Assembly: GCA_964528535.1 (NCBI GenBank)
Contig: CAZGSQ010000006.1
Coordinates: 7,016-71,015 of the forward strand
Direction: 5' to 3'
DNA length: 64,000 bases
Origin: CAINVV01 sp964528535
GTDB lineage: Bacteria; Bacteroidota; Bacteroidia; Bacteroidales; Prolixibacteraceae
In this document: positions 17,071 through 25,665 of the stretch, in pieces
Layout: every line of letters starts with the position of its first letter
Numbering within the stretch: position 1 is the first letter of the stretch
Made by a program: the position numbers and the translations under genes
Notes under the pieces: model-generated
Database searches by the model: none
Told to the model about the DNA's origin: nothing
What the model saw: the letters and a program-made list of their open reading frames with translations, nothing else

Positions 17071-17187
17071 AGCTTTTTTACTACTTTTAATCAGTCGCTA
17101 ACCCTTTCATACATTGTTTCTGGAGCAAAAATTGAGGAGGTACGCAACGACATTATGTTAAGTGCGGATGGGTTTTAATCATTTAAA

Positions 17188-20037
17188 ATGAATAATTACA
17201 AATTTCATCTTTGTTTTTTTTCTGTCCTTTTGTTGACAGTATTGCCATTGACCGCTCAGCATCTCGCGAAAATTATTTCTAATCCGAAATCCGCTCTTGA
17301 AATTAGTGGTTTTGAAGGGGATGATGGATCAATTCATGCTGCATACCATCCTATTCCATTGGTGTCTTACGAAATTTGCCTTAAAAATGCCCTTTCAAAC
17401 AAGGAATTCCATTCTACCTCATCAATTGATCAAGCCAAGCGTGCTGACAAGAAGATTGAAATTGCGGTCCAATATGTCTCCGGTTTCAAACCTGGTCTCA
17501 AGGCTGTTATCACCTTTCAAAACATTTCGAAAGATACGCTTTGGCTGACAAATGTGGTGCCTTTTGGATTTTCTGAGGACAAGGTGTGCCTGACTGGGAA
17601 GGGGGATCATGCCCTATCGAGAAGTTATCTGTTTCGGCCTGGTTTTACGCCTGTTAACTGTATTTTGCCGGATAATGCCTGGGAATCTGGCTTTTCTAAT
17701 CTGCCTTTGAAGAATGGATGCCAAGTCGCATCATTGACTCGTAGGATTCGTGACAACATGATAAAATCTGTGCGCCATCGGTTTGAAACAGAGATGGCCC
17801 CAGGTGGTGTGGTTCAATACCTGTTCTATGCTGATTTTAACCTCGGGAATTGGCAGGACGGTTTAAGGATGATCTTTCAAAGCAGGCTGATGTACGATGT
17901 TGAACCTGGAAAATTTGATGATTCCCTCTTCCAAAGAGAAGATCTTGGTTGGATTCGGCATGCCTATGTTTCACACCTGATGATGGCTTGGAACCAGAAT
18001 TTCTACGATGGAGTAGATTCTAAATTCTACCTGGAAGAGTTTGCCAGGAGGGGCAAAAAATTGTACGGTGGCGATGATTTTATTGGCATTTGGCCTACCT
18101 GGCCTACCCTGGGAGTTGATCAACGCAACCAATGGGATTTATTCCGCGACCTGCCAGGTGGCACGACTCAACTCAGAATCGAAGCAGACAAGTTGAAGAA
18201 ACTGGGTAGTCGTCTGTTTATCTGTTACAACCCGTGGGATGAAAGCACCCGGATTGAAAATGCGGCGAAGGGTATGGCCACTCTTGTCGCCGCTACAAAT
18301 GCAGATGGCGTGGTCCTGGATACCCGGGGTGCCTCCAGCAAGGAGTTGCAACAGGCTGCCGATTCGGTTCGGAAAGGGGTTGTCATGTACAGCGAGGGAA
18401 TGGCAGTGCCAAAAGACATGCAGGGGATTGTGGCCGGAAGAGTTCACAATGCCCTCTACTATTGTCCAATGCTGAATCTGAACAAAATTATTAAACCGGA
18501 TTTTGCTATTTTTAGGGTGGCCGAAATATACAAGGAGCCGATTCGACGGGAATTTTGCCTCTCCTTTTTCAATGGTTATGGTACCGAATTGAATATTTTC
18601 GCCCCTGGAGTCCCCGAATGGGCAGAAGAACAGTACAAGTTCCTGGGTCGAATTGCGATGCTTCAACGCCAAAATTCAGATATTTTTACAGTCAAAGAGA
18701 TCACACCATTGATGCCTACAACAAGAGATCAGATATGGGTCAACAAATGGCAGGAACCTCAAAAAACTTTGTACACCATCTATGGTTTAGTCCCGGAAGG
18801 ATACAAAGGAAATCTCTTTGAGGTTAACCCCACACCTCATACGCATTTCGTAGACCTTTGGCACCACAACGAGCTCACCGCCTTTGAGAAGGAAGGAGCA
18901 TGGATGATCCTTGCCGAAACGGACGCTTTTAACCAGTCATTGCTGGGATCCAACAACGAAGGGGCCGTGGATTGTATCGCACAACTTCCTGAAATGCTTG
19001 CTGTTGTAATAAAAGGGGATGAACTTTCGGTCGAGGTAAAAGGAGGTGATTCTCTTAAAATATTTGCCGGAAATCCTGACTATCAAAAAGTTTTCCTTTC
19101 ATTAAAAGCAGGAAAGCAGATTGTTAAACTCACTGAACATTTTGGGCGTTTTGAAGGAAAATTTGTTGTTCAATTGTTTGACAAAGGTCAGCTGCTTGAC
19201 GAAAGAGTCGTCTCTATCCTGCCCGGAACACCACGTCTTGTGAGCAGTGTTGTCAGAACAGAGACAGCCGCAAAATTGCCGAAGGAGATGGTAAGGATTC
19301 CTGCAGGAAAATTCACTTTCCATGCTACGAATGGTGATAAATTCATCCCTTATCCTCAAGATAATGAAGGAAAAACCTTCGCAATGCCCTCCTTTTGGAT
19401 GGACAGATTTCCGGTTACGAATAAGCAATTCAAAATTTTCCTTCTAAACGCAGCATACCAACCTGCTGATACTTCTAATTACCTCAAGAATTGGATCAAT
19501 GGGACTTTCCCGGAAGGAGAGGAGCAGTTTCCTGTGGTTTATATCTCTTATGAAGATGCTCGGGCTTATGCAAAATGGGTAGGGAAGAGATTGCCAACAG
19601 AAGTTGAGTGGCAATATGCTGCCCAAACTGAAGCCGGAAATGAGTGGCCCTGGAAACAGAAAAAGCCGATCCTTCGCGCTGAGGAATCTGTAACCAGTAC
19701 CCTGACAGTCTTTAAGATAAAAGGCATCGAACCCGGATTTTGTAATCCTGGTAACGGAAAACCTGAACCTGTAGGTCACAATCCCAAAGGTGCCAATCCA
19801 TTTGGTTTGCAAGACCTGGTTGGTTCAGTCTGGCAACTAACCAACGATTTGTATGCGAATGGGAGTTATTGCTATGTCATCATGAAAGGGGGCAGTTATT
19901 TTAATCCTTCCTCCAGTTGGTGGTATGTGCAGGGAGGACCACGTGAATTGCACTACCGACAGTTCCTGCTGCGCGTTTCAGAGGGTTTTGAGCGGAATGC
20001 AACTGTCGGGTTCAGATGTGTAAAGGATGCTGATTAA
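17188..20037 (+). CDS. Secreted two-domain protein: putative glycosidase-like barrel fused to FGE/SUMF1-like domain
   Basis: A 949-residue exported protein with a signal peptide at 1-23. Residues about 60-230 look like a beta-sandwich. Residues about 240-520 look like a TIM-barrel hydrolase: strand-end acidic positions occur in DGVVLDTRG and VMYSEGMAVP, and tryptophans are frequent (IWPTWPTLG). The last ~230 residues match the formylglycine-generating-enzyme/SUMF1 fold (MVRIPAGKFTF, FWMDRFPVTNKQFK, RLPTEVEWQYAAQ, NPFGLQDLVGSVWQL, VGFRCV). The paired active-site cysteines of true formylglycine generators are absent, so oxidase activity is unlikely and a binding role is possible. It precedes the GH127-type gene by 114 bases on the same strand, suggesting joint work on arabinose-containing glycans. 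The specific substrate is unknown. Confidence 0.7.
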   Translation: MNNYKFHLCFFSVLLLTVLPLTAQHLAKIISNPKSALEISGFEGDDGSIHAAYHPIPLVSYEICLKNALSNKEFHSTSSIDQAKRADKKIEIAVQYVSGFKPGLKAVITFQNISKDTLWLTNVVPFGFSEDKVCLTGKGDHALSRSYLFRPGFTPVNCILPDNAWESGFSNLPLKNGCQVASLTRRIRDNMIKSVRHRFETEMAPGGVVQYLFYADFNLGNWQDGLRMIFQSRLMYDVEPGKFDDSLFQREDLGWIRHAYVSHLMMAWNQNFYDGVDSKFYLEEFARRGKKLYGGDDFIGIWPTWPTLGVDQRNQWDLFRDLPGGTTQLRIEADKLKKLGSRLFICYNPWDESTRIENAAKGMATLVAATNADGVVLDTRGASSKELQQAADSVRKGVVMYSEGMAVPKDMQGIVAGRVHNALYYCPMLNLNKIIKPDFAIFRVAEIYKEPIRREFCLSFFNGYGTELNIFAPGVPEWAEEQYKFLGRIAMLQRQNSDIFTVKEITPLMPTTRDQIWVNKWQEPQKTLYTIYGLVPEGYKGNLFEVNPTPHTHFVDLWHHNELTAFEKEGAWMILAETDAFNQSLLGSNNEGAVDCIAQLPEMLAVVIKGDELSVEVKGGDSLKIFAGNPDYQKVFLSLKAGKQIVKLTEHFGRFEGKFVVQLFDKGQLLDERVVSILPGTPRLVSSVVRTETAAKLPKEMVRIPAGKFTFHATNGDKFIPYPQDNEGKTFAMPSFWMDRFPVTNKQFKIFLLNAAYQPADTSNYLKNWINGTFPEGEEQFPVVYISYEDARAYAKWVGKRLPTEVEWQYAAQTEAGNEWPWKQKKPILRAEESVTSTLTVFKIKGIEPGFCNPGNGKPEPVGHNPKGANPFGLQDLVGSVWQLTNDLYANGSYCYVIMKGGSYFNPSSSWWYVQGGPRELHYRQFLLRVSEGFERNATVGFRCVKDAD

Positions 20038-20151
20038 AAGAAGCGGGAGGCAATTGGCTGAAGTACTACCTGCAAGAGAAGCATTGAATCGTTGCTATGT
20101 ACATTTGAGAATGAATAGGTTGAATGATGGACAAGATGATAAAAATACAAA

Positions 20152-22176
20152 ATGAAGAATTTTAATGGATTTGTGATATTGTTTTTGACCTTTTCCTACT
20201 GTTTTGGTGCCATGTCTGCGAAACCAAAAGAAAAGACTTTGACTTCAAATTACATGAATAACAGAGCACCCCTGATTTCAAAACCATTCGTTGAACTGCC
20301 GCTTGGTGCAATTTCCCCGGAAGGGTGGCTGAAAGACCAACTTCTGAGACAGAAGAATGGCATGACAGGTCACCTGGATTCTATCTACGAAAAAGTGATG
20401 GGTAAGAGGAATGGCTGGTTAGGAGGCGATGGGGATGTTTGGGAGAGAGGACCATATTGGATCGACGGACTACTTCCACTTGCCTACATTCTGAATGATA
20501 AGGCGTTGATTGCAAAGACCAGACCCTGGGTAGAATGGGCGCTGAACAGTCAGCAACCGGATGGATATTTTGGACCCTCCACCGACCTCCCCAACGAATC
20601 CGGTCTGCAGCGTGGGAATGCCCGCGATTGGTGGCCGAAGATGGTAGTGTTGAAATTTCTGCAACAATATTACACCGCTACAGAGGACAAGCGAGTTATC
20701 AAACTGATGTTGAATTATTTTAAATACCAACTCAAAGAGTTACCCAAATCGCCGCTCAATCACTGGACCCATTGGGGTGAAGACCGTGGTGGGGATAATT
20801 TGAATGTGGTTTACTGGCTTTACAACCTTACTGGAGAAGAATTTCTACTAGATCTTGGTAAACTAATCCACAAGCAGAGTGTCAATTGGACCGACGTCTT
20901 TCTTACTGGAAAATTAAGAGTGCCATGGAGCTTCCACTGTGTCAATGTGGCACAGGGCATGAAGGAACCTGGTGTCTATTACCAGCAATCGAAAGAATTA
21001 AGATATGTGGAGGCTGTGAAGGCTGGCCTTGAGGATCTACGTAAATTTCATGGGTTTCCTGACGGTTTGTATGGTGCCGATGAGATGCTTCACGGCAACA
21101 ATCCAACGCAAGGATCGGAATTTTGCTCGGCCGTGGAGATGATGTTTTCGATGGAAAGCATCTTGCCCGTTACTGGAGAGGTCGCATTTGCAGATCAGTT
21201 GGAACGTGTTGCTTTTAATGCCTTGCCAACCCAGGCGACTGACAACTACGACAGCCGGCAATATTTTCAGCAGACCAACCAGGTTCTTATAAGCAGACAG
21301 TCAAGAAATTTTAATACGGCTTACGAGGGAACAGATCAGCTGTTCGGTCCGCTGACAGGATACCCTTGCTGTACTTCCAACATGCACCAGGGGTGGCCAA
21401 AATTTACACAAAATCTATGGTATGCATCTGCCGACCAAGGTATTGCAGCATTGGTATATGCACCGTCTACGGTGAAAGCCAAAGTTGGGAATGGCACTAC
21501 CGTAGAAATTACAGAAGCCACCAATTACCCGTTTGAAGAATCAATTCGGTTTACATTCAAGATGGCCCAAAAGACCAAATTTGCCTTTCATCTTCGGATT
21601 CCCCTCTGGTGCAAGAAATCGTCGGTCATGATCAATGGTCAACCATGGAGCAATCCGGAAGGAAACAGTATTACAACCATCCTTCGTGAATGGTCAGAAG
21701 GTGACTTGCTTGAATTGTCTCTGCCCATGCAGGTTACCATTGGTCGCTGGTATGAAAACTCGGCTGTCGTTGAACGTGGTCCGCTGGTCTATGCCCTGAA
21801 AATAGGTGAGGATTGGAAGAAGGTTGCCAACACTGACAAATACGGCCCATTCTACTATGAAGTTCACCCAACTACGCTTTGGAATTATGGATTGCCCACT
21901 GCCTCATTGAAGAATCCTGAAAAGGAGTTCGAAGTGGTCAAGCGACAACTACCAAAGGATAGTTATCCATGGAACCAGGAAAATACGCCAATCGAAATCC
22001 GGACCAAGGGAGTGCTCCTTCCTTTCTGGACATTATACAATGGCTCTGCGGGACCTTTGCCCTTCAGCGAGCAATACCAACTTCAAACGGAACCGGCTGT
22101 TGCGCTAACGCTGATTCCTTATGGTTGTACCACCCTGAGAATTACCGAGTTTCCGGTTGTGCAGGTGGGGAAATGA
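20152..22176 (+). CDS. Secreted beta-L-arabinofuranosidase-like protein (GH127/DUF1680)
   Basis: A 674-residue exported enzyme of the (alpha/alpha)6-barrel family that removes beta-L-arabinofuranose residues. Signal peptide at 1-23. The zinc and catalytic cluster of the family is visible: Glu323 and Cys325 in SEFCSAVEMM, and Cys406-Cys407 in GYPCCTSNMHQGWPKF, where the second cysteine is the expected nucleophile region. The N-terminal VWERGPYWIDGLLPLAY and DGYFGP segments are typical. C-terminal beta domains follow (HLRIPLW, ERGPLVYAL). Close relatives fall into several GH families with differing substrates, so the linkage cut is inference. Released arabinose could feed the araB/araD locus at 57-62 kb. 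Confidence 0.88.
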   Translation: MKNFNGFVILFLTFSYCFGAMSAKPKEKTLTSNYMNNRAPLISKPFVELPLGAISPEGWLKDQLLRQKNGMTGHLDSIYEKVMGKRNGWLGGDGDVWERGPYWIDGLLPLAYILNDKALIAKTRPWVEWALNSQQPDGYFGPSTDLPNESGLQRGNARDWWPKMVVLKFLQQYYTATEDKRVIKLMLNYFKYQLKELPKSPLNHWTHWGEDRGGDNLNVVYWLYNLTGEEFLLDLGKLIHKQSVNWTDVFLTGKLRVPWSFHCVNVAQGMKEPGVYYQQSKELRYVEAVKAGLEDLRKFHGFPDGLYGADEMLHGNNPTQGSEFCSAVEMMFSMESILPVTGEVAFADQLERVAFNALPTQATDNYDSRQYFQQTNQVLISRQSRNFNTAYEGTDQLFGPLTGYPCCTSNMHQGWPKFTQNLWYASADQGIAALVYAPSTVKAKVGNGTTVEITEATNYPFEESIRFTFKMAQKTKFAFHLRIPLWCKKSSVMINGQPWSNPEGNSITTILREWSEGDLLELSLPMQVTIGRWYENSAVVERGPLVYALKIGEDWKKVANTDKYGPFYYEVHPTTLWNYGLPTASLKNPEKEFEVVKRQLPKDSYPWNQENTPIEIRTKGVLLPFWTLYNGSAGPLPFSEQYQLQTEPAVALTLIPYGCTTLRITEFPVVQVGK

Positions 22177-22247
22177 GAATTTGCTGATTTTGTTGGTAGG
22201 CTTATGATAAGTTGAAGAGTGGTGACTGTTATTATACTCATACACTT

Positions 22248-22283
22248 CCTAATTCTTTGGTTTGGATTATTTGGATTGTTTTT
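22248..22283 (-). repeat. Short tandem repeat (AATCCAAAT/AATCCAAAC) over a gene end
   Basis: On the reverse strand two nine-base units, AATCCAAAT and AATCCAAAC, run across the end of the 88-residue membrane protein gene. Its TAA stop codon is formed at the junction of the units. Only two clear units are present, so chance is possible. Confidence 0.4.
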
Positions 22284-22533
22284 TGTAGAAATAGGTAAGG
22301 ATGAGTAAAAATAAACCAATCGTAACAGGAATGATTATTTCCATGTAATCGGCGAAATGGTTTGCTGTTGTTTGTCGGTTGAGGTAGTTTCCATCTCTAA
22401 ATGACTTATCTACAATGGTATATCCTAATTGATAAAGATAATATAGCGCAAATGGAAATATCACGATGCAAGCGGTCTTTGTCCAGAATGAACGAGATCT
22501 AATAAAAGGCAGTTGGTTATTTTTCATAGACAT
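22267..22533 (-). CDS. Small membrane protein, 88 residues, in the double-glycine peptide module
   Basis: An unrecognised 88-residue protein. Two hydrophobic segments are plain, about residues 18-38 (CIVIFPFALYYLYQLGYTIV) and 64-84, separated by a polar loop and ending in a lysine-rich tail (KKQSK). This resembles small immunity-like or accessory membrane proteins next to bacteriocin-type peptides, but there is no sequence family I can name. It lies 98 bases downstream of a double-glycine leader peptide gene on the same strand. An alternative start is two codons in (second ATG). The stop codon lies in a short tandem repeat. Confidence 0.55.
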   Translation of the reverse strand: MSMKNNQLPFIRSRSFWTKTACIVIFPFALYYLYQLGYTIVDKSFRDGNYLNRQTTANHFADYMEIIIPVTIGLFLLILTYFYKKQSK

Positions 22534-22631
22534 TATGTTAAAAATTAATTTTTAGGTAATATCATCTTTTCAACATTTATTCGTTGATTCAATCTTGGTT
22601 AAGAGATCAAACAAAGAGAGGCTATCCAAAA

Positions 22632-22727
22632 CTATCGAGACTGCCTCTTTTCAATTCCAGCAATAACAGCAAGGGGTAAGAAACCTCCATCAACCATCAT
22701 TAAATCATCTTTTTCTAACTCTTTCAT
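22632..22727 (-). CDS. Double-glycine leader peptide (bacteriocin/ComC-like precursor), 31 residues
   Basis: A short reading frame from ATG at 22727 to TAG at 22632. Its first 15 residues, MKELEKDDLMMVDGG, match the leader of class II bacteriocins and related secreted peptides: Leu at -12, acidic at -8, Leu at -7, Val at -4 and Gly-Gly at -2/-1. The predicted core is 16 residues starting FLPLAV and ending KRQSR: a hydrophobic half then a basic end, without cysteine. Family knowledge says such leaders are cut by C39-peptidase ABC transporters; none is visible in the window. The gene lies 79 bases after an HTH regulator gene and before a small membrane protein. It is too short for standard gene calling. 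Confidence 0.6.
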   Translation of the reverse strand: MKELEKDDLMMVDGGFLPLAVIAGIEKRQSR

Positions 22728-22806
22728 CACTCAAATTATTAATTTCTTTTTTTTGATACCCTGCTTTATTTCCCGTGCTGCAGGTTTTGGCAGGTGAAAC
22801 GTTACC

Positions 22807-23166
22807 TTACAAAGAAACGGTACGCCACTCTAAATTACAGATAGTGTGGGAATTGTTACTCTCAAAAGAGCATAAAAACGATAGATTTCGGAATCCACCG
22901 TTGGTTAGACCTCTTTCTTGGTTTGAGAGTTCTTTCAGGAAAAATCCACACTCGAAATTTACTTCATCCGAGTAGATATAGCTTTGGCAATCAAGGTTGA
23001 ACTCGATGTGGGCACCCATCTCCCGAAAGGTGTCAATCAAACGGTAAAGGGAGGCTTCCGATATGGAAAGTTTTCGGGCCAGTTCGTGTGGAGACCCGGT
23101 TGACTTGAAGCGCAACAGCTGATCGAATCTTCTAATAAGCTCTATTTGCTGAAGTAGTTTGTGCAT
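22807..23166 (-). CDS. Small HTH transcriptional regulator with unusual C-terminal tail
   Basis: A 119-residue protein. Residues about 8-52 form a winged-type helix-turn-helix (GSPHELARKLSISEASLYRLIDTFREMGAHIEF), followed by a short wing (YIYSDEVNFECGFF). Close relatives known in Bacteroidota are usually 70-85 residues and end there. This one continues for some 40 residues, and the extension begins LKELSNQERGLTNGG, which itself fits a double-glycine leader (Leu -12, Ser -11, Glu -8, Gly-Gly). That could be coincidence or a fused precursor. A good promoter precedes it at 23192-23222. The gene is upstream of the double-glycine peptide on the same strand and probably regulates it. Confidence 0.65.
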   Translation of the reverse strand: MHKLLQQIELIRRFDQLLRFKSTGSPHELARKLSISEASLYRLIDTFREMGAHIEFNLDCQSYIYSDEVNFECGFFLKELSNQERGLTNGGFRNLSFLCSFESNNSHTICNLEWRTVSL

Positions 23167-23651
23167 GTCGGTTCACTTAAATTCCCTATCTGAAAATTAT
23201 TTATTCGCAACCTGATTGCAAATTTTCCTCTTTAGAGCTCCCCTCATTTACTTATTTCGAATAATTGCTTGCGGAAAAAGTTGTCTCATGATCGGAACCA
23301 ATACCTAAATTTACCCAAAAAAATGGCCAAAAAGAAACTATTTCCCGATTAAATGCATGTTGCCTGTTCAGCAATAGTCAGATTATCATAATTATACATT
23401 TGTTTATTCCAACTCTTATTCGTTTGCGGTTTGTGGGTGGTTTGCCAAAAAACTTCCCAATCAAGTAAATACAGTTATTTTGAGGATTTTATCAGGAAGG
23501 TGTTTCATATTCCGGCAAGATGCAGGAGAGCGCAAATTGATTCTGGTTTCGTTCCTGTTTAATATAAGCAATGCAGAAAAAAAATCCACGGGTTGCTATC
23601 CGAAATAGATTGGATGTTTATTTCAAATCGTAAGGTGCAAATGGCAAGCGA
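23167..23651. other. Intergenic region between the TlpA-like gene and the HTH gene
   Basis: A 485-base stretch. Apart from the HTH promoter at 23192-23222, no reading frame longer than a few codons looks genic on either strand, and no terminator or repeat was recognised. It follows the TlpA-like gene end, so a transcript boundary is likely here. Confidence 0.5.
23192..23222 (-). promoter_or_regulatory. Promoter of the HTH/double-glycine peptide module
   Basis: On the reverse strand TTTG (23219-23222) is followed after 19 bases by TAATTTTC (23192-23199), one mismatch from the -7 consensus. The start site would lie near 23185, close before the HTH start at 23166. Confidence 0.6.
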
Positions 23652-25058
23652 TCATTTCTGTTGTCTGAAACGACTCTCCCTGTAAATTTTCAGAAACAAT
23701 GCTTCGAAATTGTGCGATGGTGCGAGGGCAGGTGCCAAAACCAATTTCTGGTCTGGAGAGATCAGGTAGAAGAGGGGCAGGCTTTTTATCTCGAAATCGT
23801 TTCGTGCCTTTTCCGGTTCAGTGGCTTGCATCAGTTCCCATGGGTATTTGCTATCATTCCATAGTGATATAGCATTCTCTGGGTTTTGATCCATCGAAAC
23901 AGGAAGGATGGTTAGGATGGAATTGAGTTTTTTTTCCATCTTCACCAGCGAATCCAATTCTGCCTTACAGACTTTGCTATCGCTCCTGAAAAATGCCAAA
24001 TAAGTATATTTTCCTTTGGTTTTTTGAGACGGATTTCCCGGTTTTAATTTTTTAAGCAACAAGAGAGGCATTGCACTCCCTTCCTGAATTGCTGTAATCT
24101 TACCAATTATTTCAGGAAGATACGCCCTAAGCGGTTTGAAGGTGGTTTTTGTCGAGGCCTCTATCAGTCCTTTGAGCATGGTTGGTTTGTCGAATCTACC
24201 TGAATAGTAACCATCAAAAAATCCTTTGACGGCCAGCAATTCGGCTGTTTCGAGGTTGTAGCCCTGGGAAGTCAATTGGTCTGTCCAACCGACAAAATTT
24301 CCCTGAAAGGCCTTTGTGAGGGACTCGTTCTGGTGGATGTCCTGAATTTTGTTGGAGAGGTAGTCGGTATAAAGGGCATTGAACAGATGCTGGTAGGCTG
24401 GATGAGCGAGGTATACTTCCTTCGATTTAAAATATTTATTGATGATTGGCACTCTGTTGGGTTGTTGGATGGCATATTCTAATTCACCATAACTATATAT
24501 TTTTAAGGTATTTAGATAACTGAATTTCCCGGTAGGGTACTTTTTTTCAAGTCTCGAAACGATGGCATTCAAAGTATCTAATGACCTCTTCTGGTAAATA
24601 TCAAGGGCATGCTTGTCCAGTTCATGGTTGTAGTCTGTTACAAAAGCCCTTACCAGGAAGTTCAGGTCAGAGGCCTTTGCGTTTTTTATTCCCAACCAGA
24701 AAAGATCCGGCTCGAAGTAGGCACTTGCTGCCTCTTGTTTGGTGCGTGGTGCGTAGGGAGGAAGTTCGATTTGATATTGCTCGCCGGGTTCTGTGACCAG
24801 TGTTCCCCTTAATTTTTCGAGGTCAGCATAGATTTCAATGGTTGCATCGGTGTGGAATGTAACCAAAAAATTACCGTCTGCGGCGACCGTTGTTTCTGCC
24901 AATTTCTTTCTTAAATGAGCTACTGGCTCCGGATAAGCGTAAAAAGAGAGAATTTTTCCGGCATAATCGATGGCTTTGCCACGAATTGAAACCACCTGGG
25001 CGGAAATTGATCCAAAGAGGCAGAAACTGGTCAAGAGCAAGAGGGTACGGAACATCAT
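23652..25058 (-). CDS. Exported TlpA-like thioredoxin-fold protein with degenerate active site
   Basis: A 468-residue protein from the ATG at 25058, which shares one base with the coaD stop; a longer frame upstream would lie wholly inside coaD. The signal peptide is MMFRTLLLLTSFCLFGSISA. A DUF4369-like beta domain follows (VVSIRGKAIDYAGKILSFY), then a long helical region, and from about residue 350 a thioredoxin-like domain (KYTYLAFFRSDSKVCKAELDSL, shown at its usual redox position). The normal CxxC is SKVC, so only one cysteine remains and disulfide exchange is doubtful. Similar proteins occur near secreted-peptide clusters in Bacteroidota; the double-glycine peptide module lies next downstream. 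Confidence 0.75.
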   Translation of the reverse strand: MMFRTLLLLTSFCLFGSISAQVVSIRGKAIDYAGKILSFYAYPEPVAHLRKKLAETTVAADGNFLVTFHTDATIEIYADLEKLRGTLVTEPGEQYQIELPPYAPRTKQEAASAYFEPDLFWLGIKNAKASDLNFLVRAFVTDYNHELDKHALDIYQKRSLDTLNAIVSRLEKKYPTGKFSYLNTLKIYSYGELEYAIQQPNRVPIINKYFKSKEVYLAHPAYQHLFNALYTDYLSNKIQDIHQNESLTKAFQGNFVGWTDQLTSQGYNLETAELLAVKGFFDGYYSGRFDKPTMLKGLIEASTKTTFKPLRAYLPEIIGKITAIQEGSAMPLLLLKKLKPGNPSQKTKGKYTYLAFFRSDSKVCKAELDSLVKMEKKLNSILTILPVSMDQNPENAISLWNDSKYPWELMQATEPEKARNDFEIKSLPLFYLISPDQKLVLAPALAPSHNFEALFLKIYRESRFRQQK

Positions 25059-25546
25059 CAGGATTCTTCCGGTTCTTCGTAAAATTCGTTGATGTCGAAA
25101 CACGCAGGAAGGAATTGTGACGCATCTCCCTTGTGACGGAGGATATCCCTGACGATGGTGGAGGAGATGGCCGTATGTTCGGGTAGTGTGAGTAGAAATA
25201 CAGTTTCAATATCTTCGTACATCTTCTTGTTAATCTGTCCGATGGCACGTTCGTATTCGAAGTCGGCAGCAGTCCTCAGCCCCCTGAGAATGTACTGCGC
25301 ATGGACTTTCCGGCAGTAGTCAACAGTAAGTCCTTCGTATTTACCGACTTTTATTTTTGGCTCATCCTGAAAAACTTGCTTGATCCAATCCTTGCGCTTG
25401 TTCAGAGGATAGAAGGTCTTCTTGTTCGAATTGTAGCCAATCATGATGATGATCTCATCAAACATCGGCAAGGCCCTTCTGATAATCGACTCGTGACCGA
25501 TGGTGAAGGGATCAAATGAACCGGGAAAGACGGCAATTCTCTTCAT
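25058..25546 (-). CDS. coaD: Phosphopantetheine adenylyltransferase
   Basis: A 162-residue cytoplasmic enzyme making dephospho-CoA from phosphopantetheine and ATP. The nucleotidyltransferase motif GSFDPFTIGHE lies at residues 9-19, RGLRTAADFEYE in the middle, and the ISSTIVRDI motif near 127-135. Length is typical. Its stop overlaps the start of the TlpA-like gene, so both share a message. A -7 box (TAGCTTTG) lies at 25565-25572 on this strand, back to back with the hydF promoter. Confidence 0.97.
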   Translation of the reverse strand: MKRIAVFPGSFDPFTIGHESIIRRALPMFDEIIIMIGYNSNKKTFYPLNKRKDWIKQVFQDEPKIKVGKYEGLTVDYCRKVHAQYILRGLRTAADFEYERAIGQINKKMYEDIETVFLLTLPEHTAISSTIVRDILRHKGDASQFLPACFDINEFYEEPEES

Positions 25547-25600
25547 GGTAACTATTTGGTATCACAAAGCTAAAAAGAAAAGTATGAAAATGAGCGTTTC

Positions 25601-25633
25601 TTTGAAATCATTCCTTAACTATCCTTATTTTTG
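25601..25633 (+). promoter_or_regulatory. hydF promoter
   Basis: TTTG at 25601-25604 and TATTTTTG at 25626-25633, separated by 21 bases, are both full matches to the Bacteroidota promoter consensus. The start site would be near 25640, with the hydF ATG at 25666. Confidence 0.8.
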
Positions 25634-25665
25634 GCCTCAGCATGACTTAAAAACCAAGGCAGTAA

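Noticed and set aside
22119..22319. 66-codon reverse frame overlapping the GH127 gene end
   Set aside because: It runs through the AATCCAAAT repeat and the end of the real gene and has no independent support.
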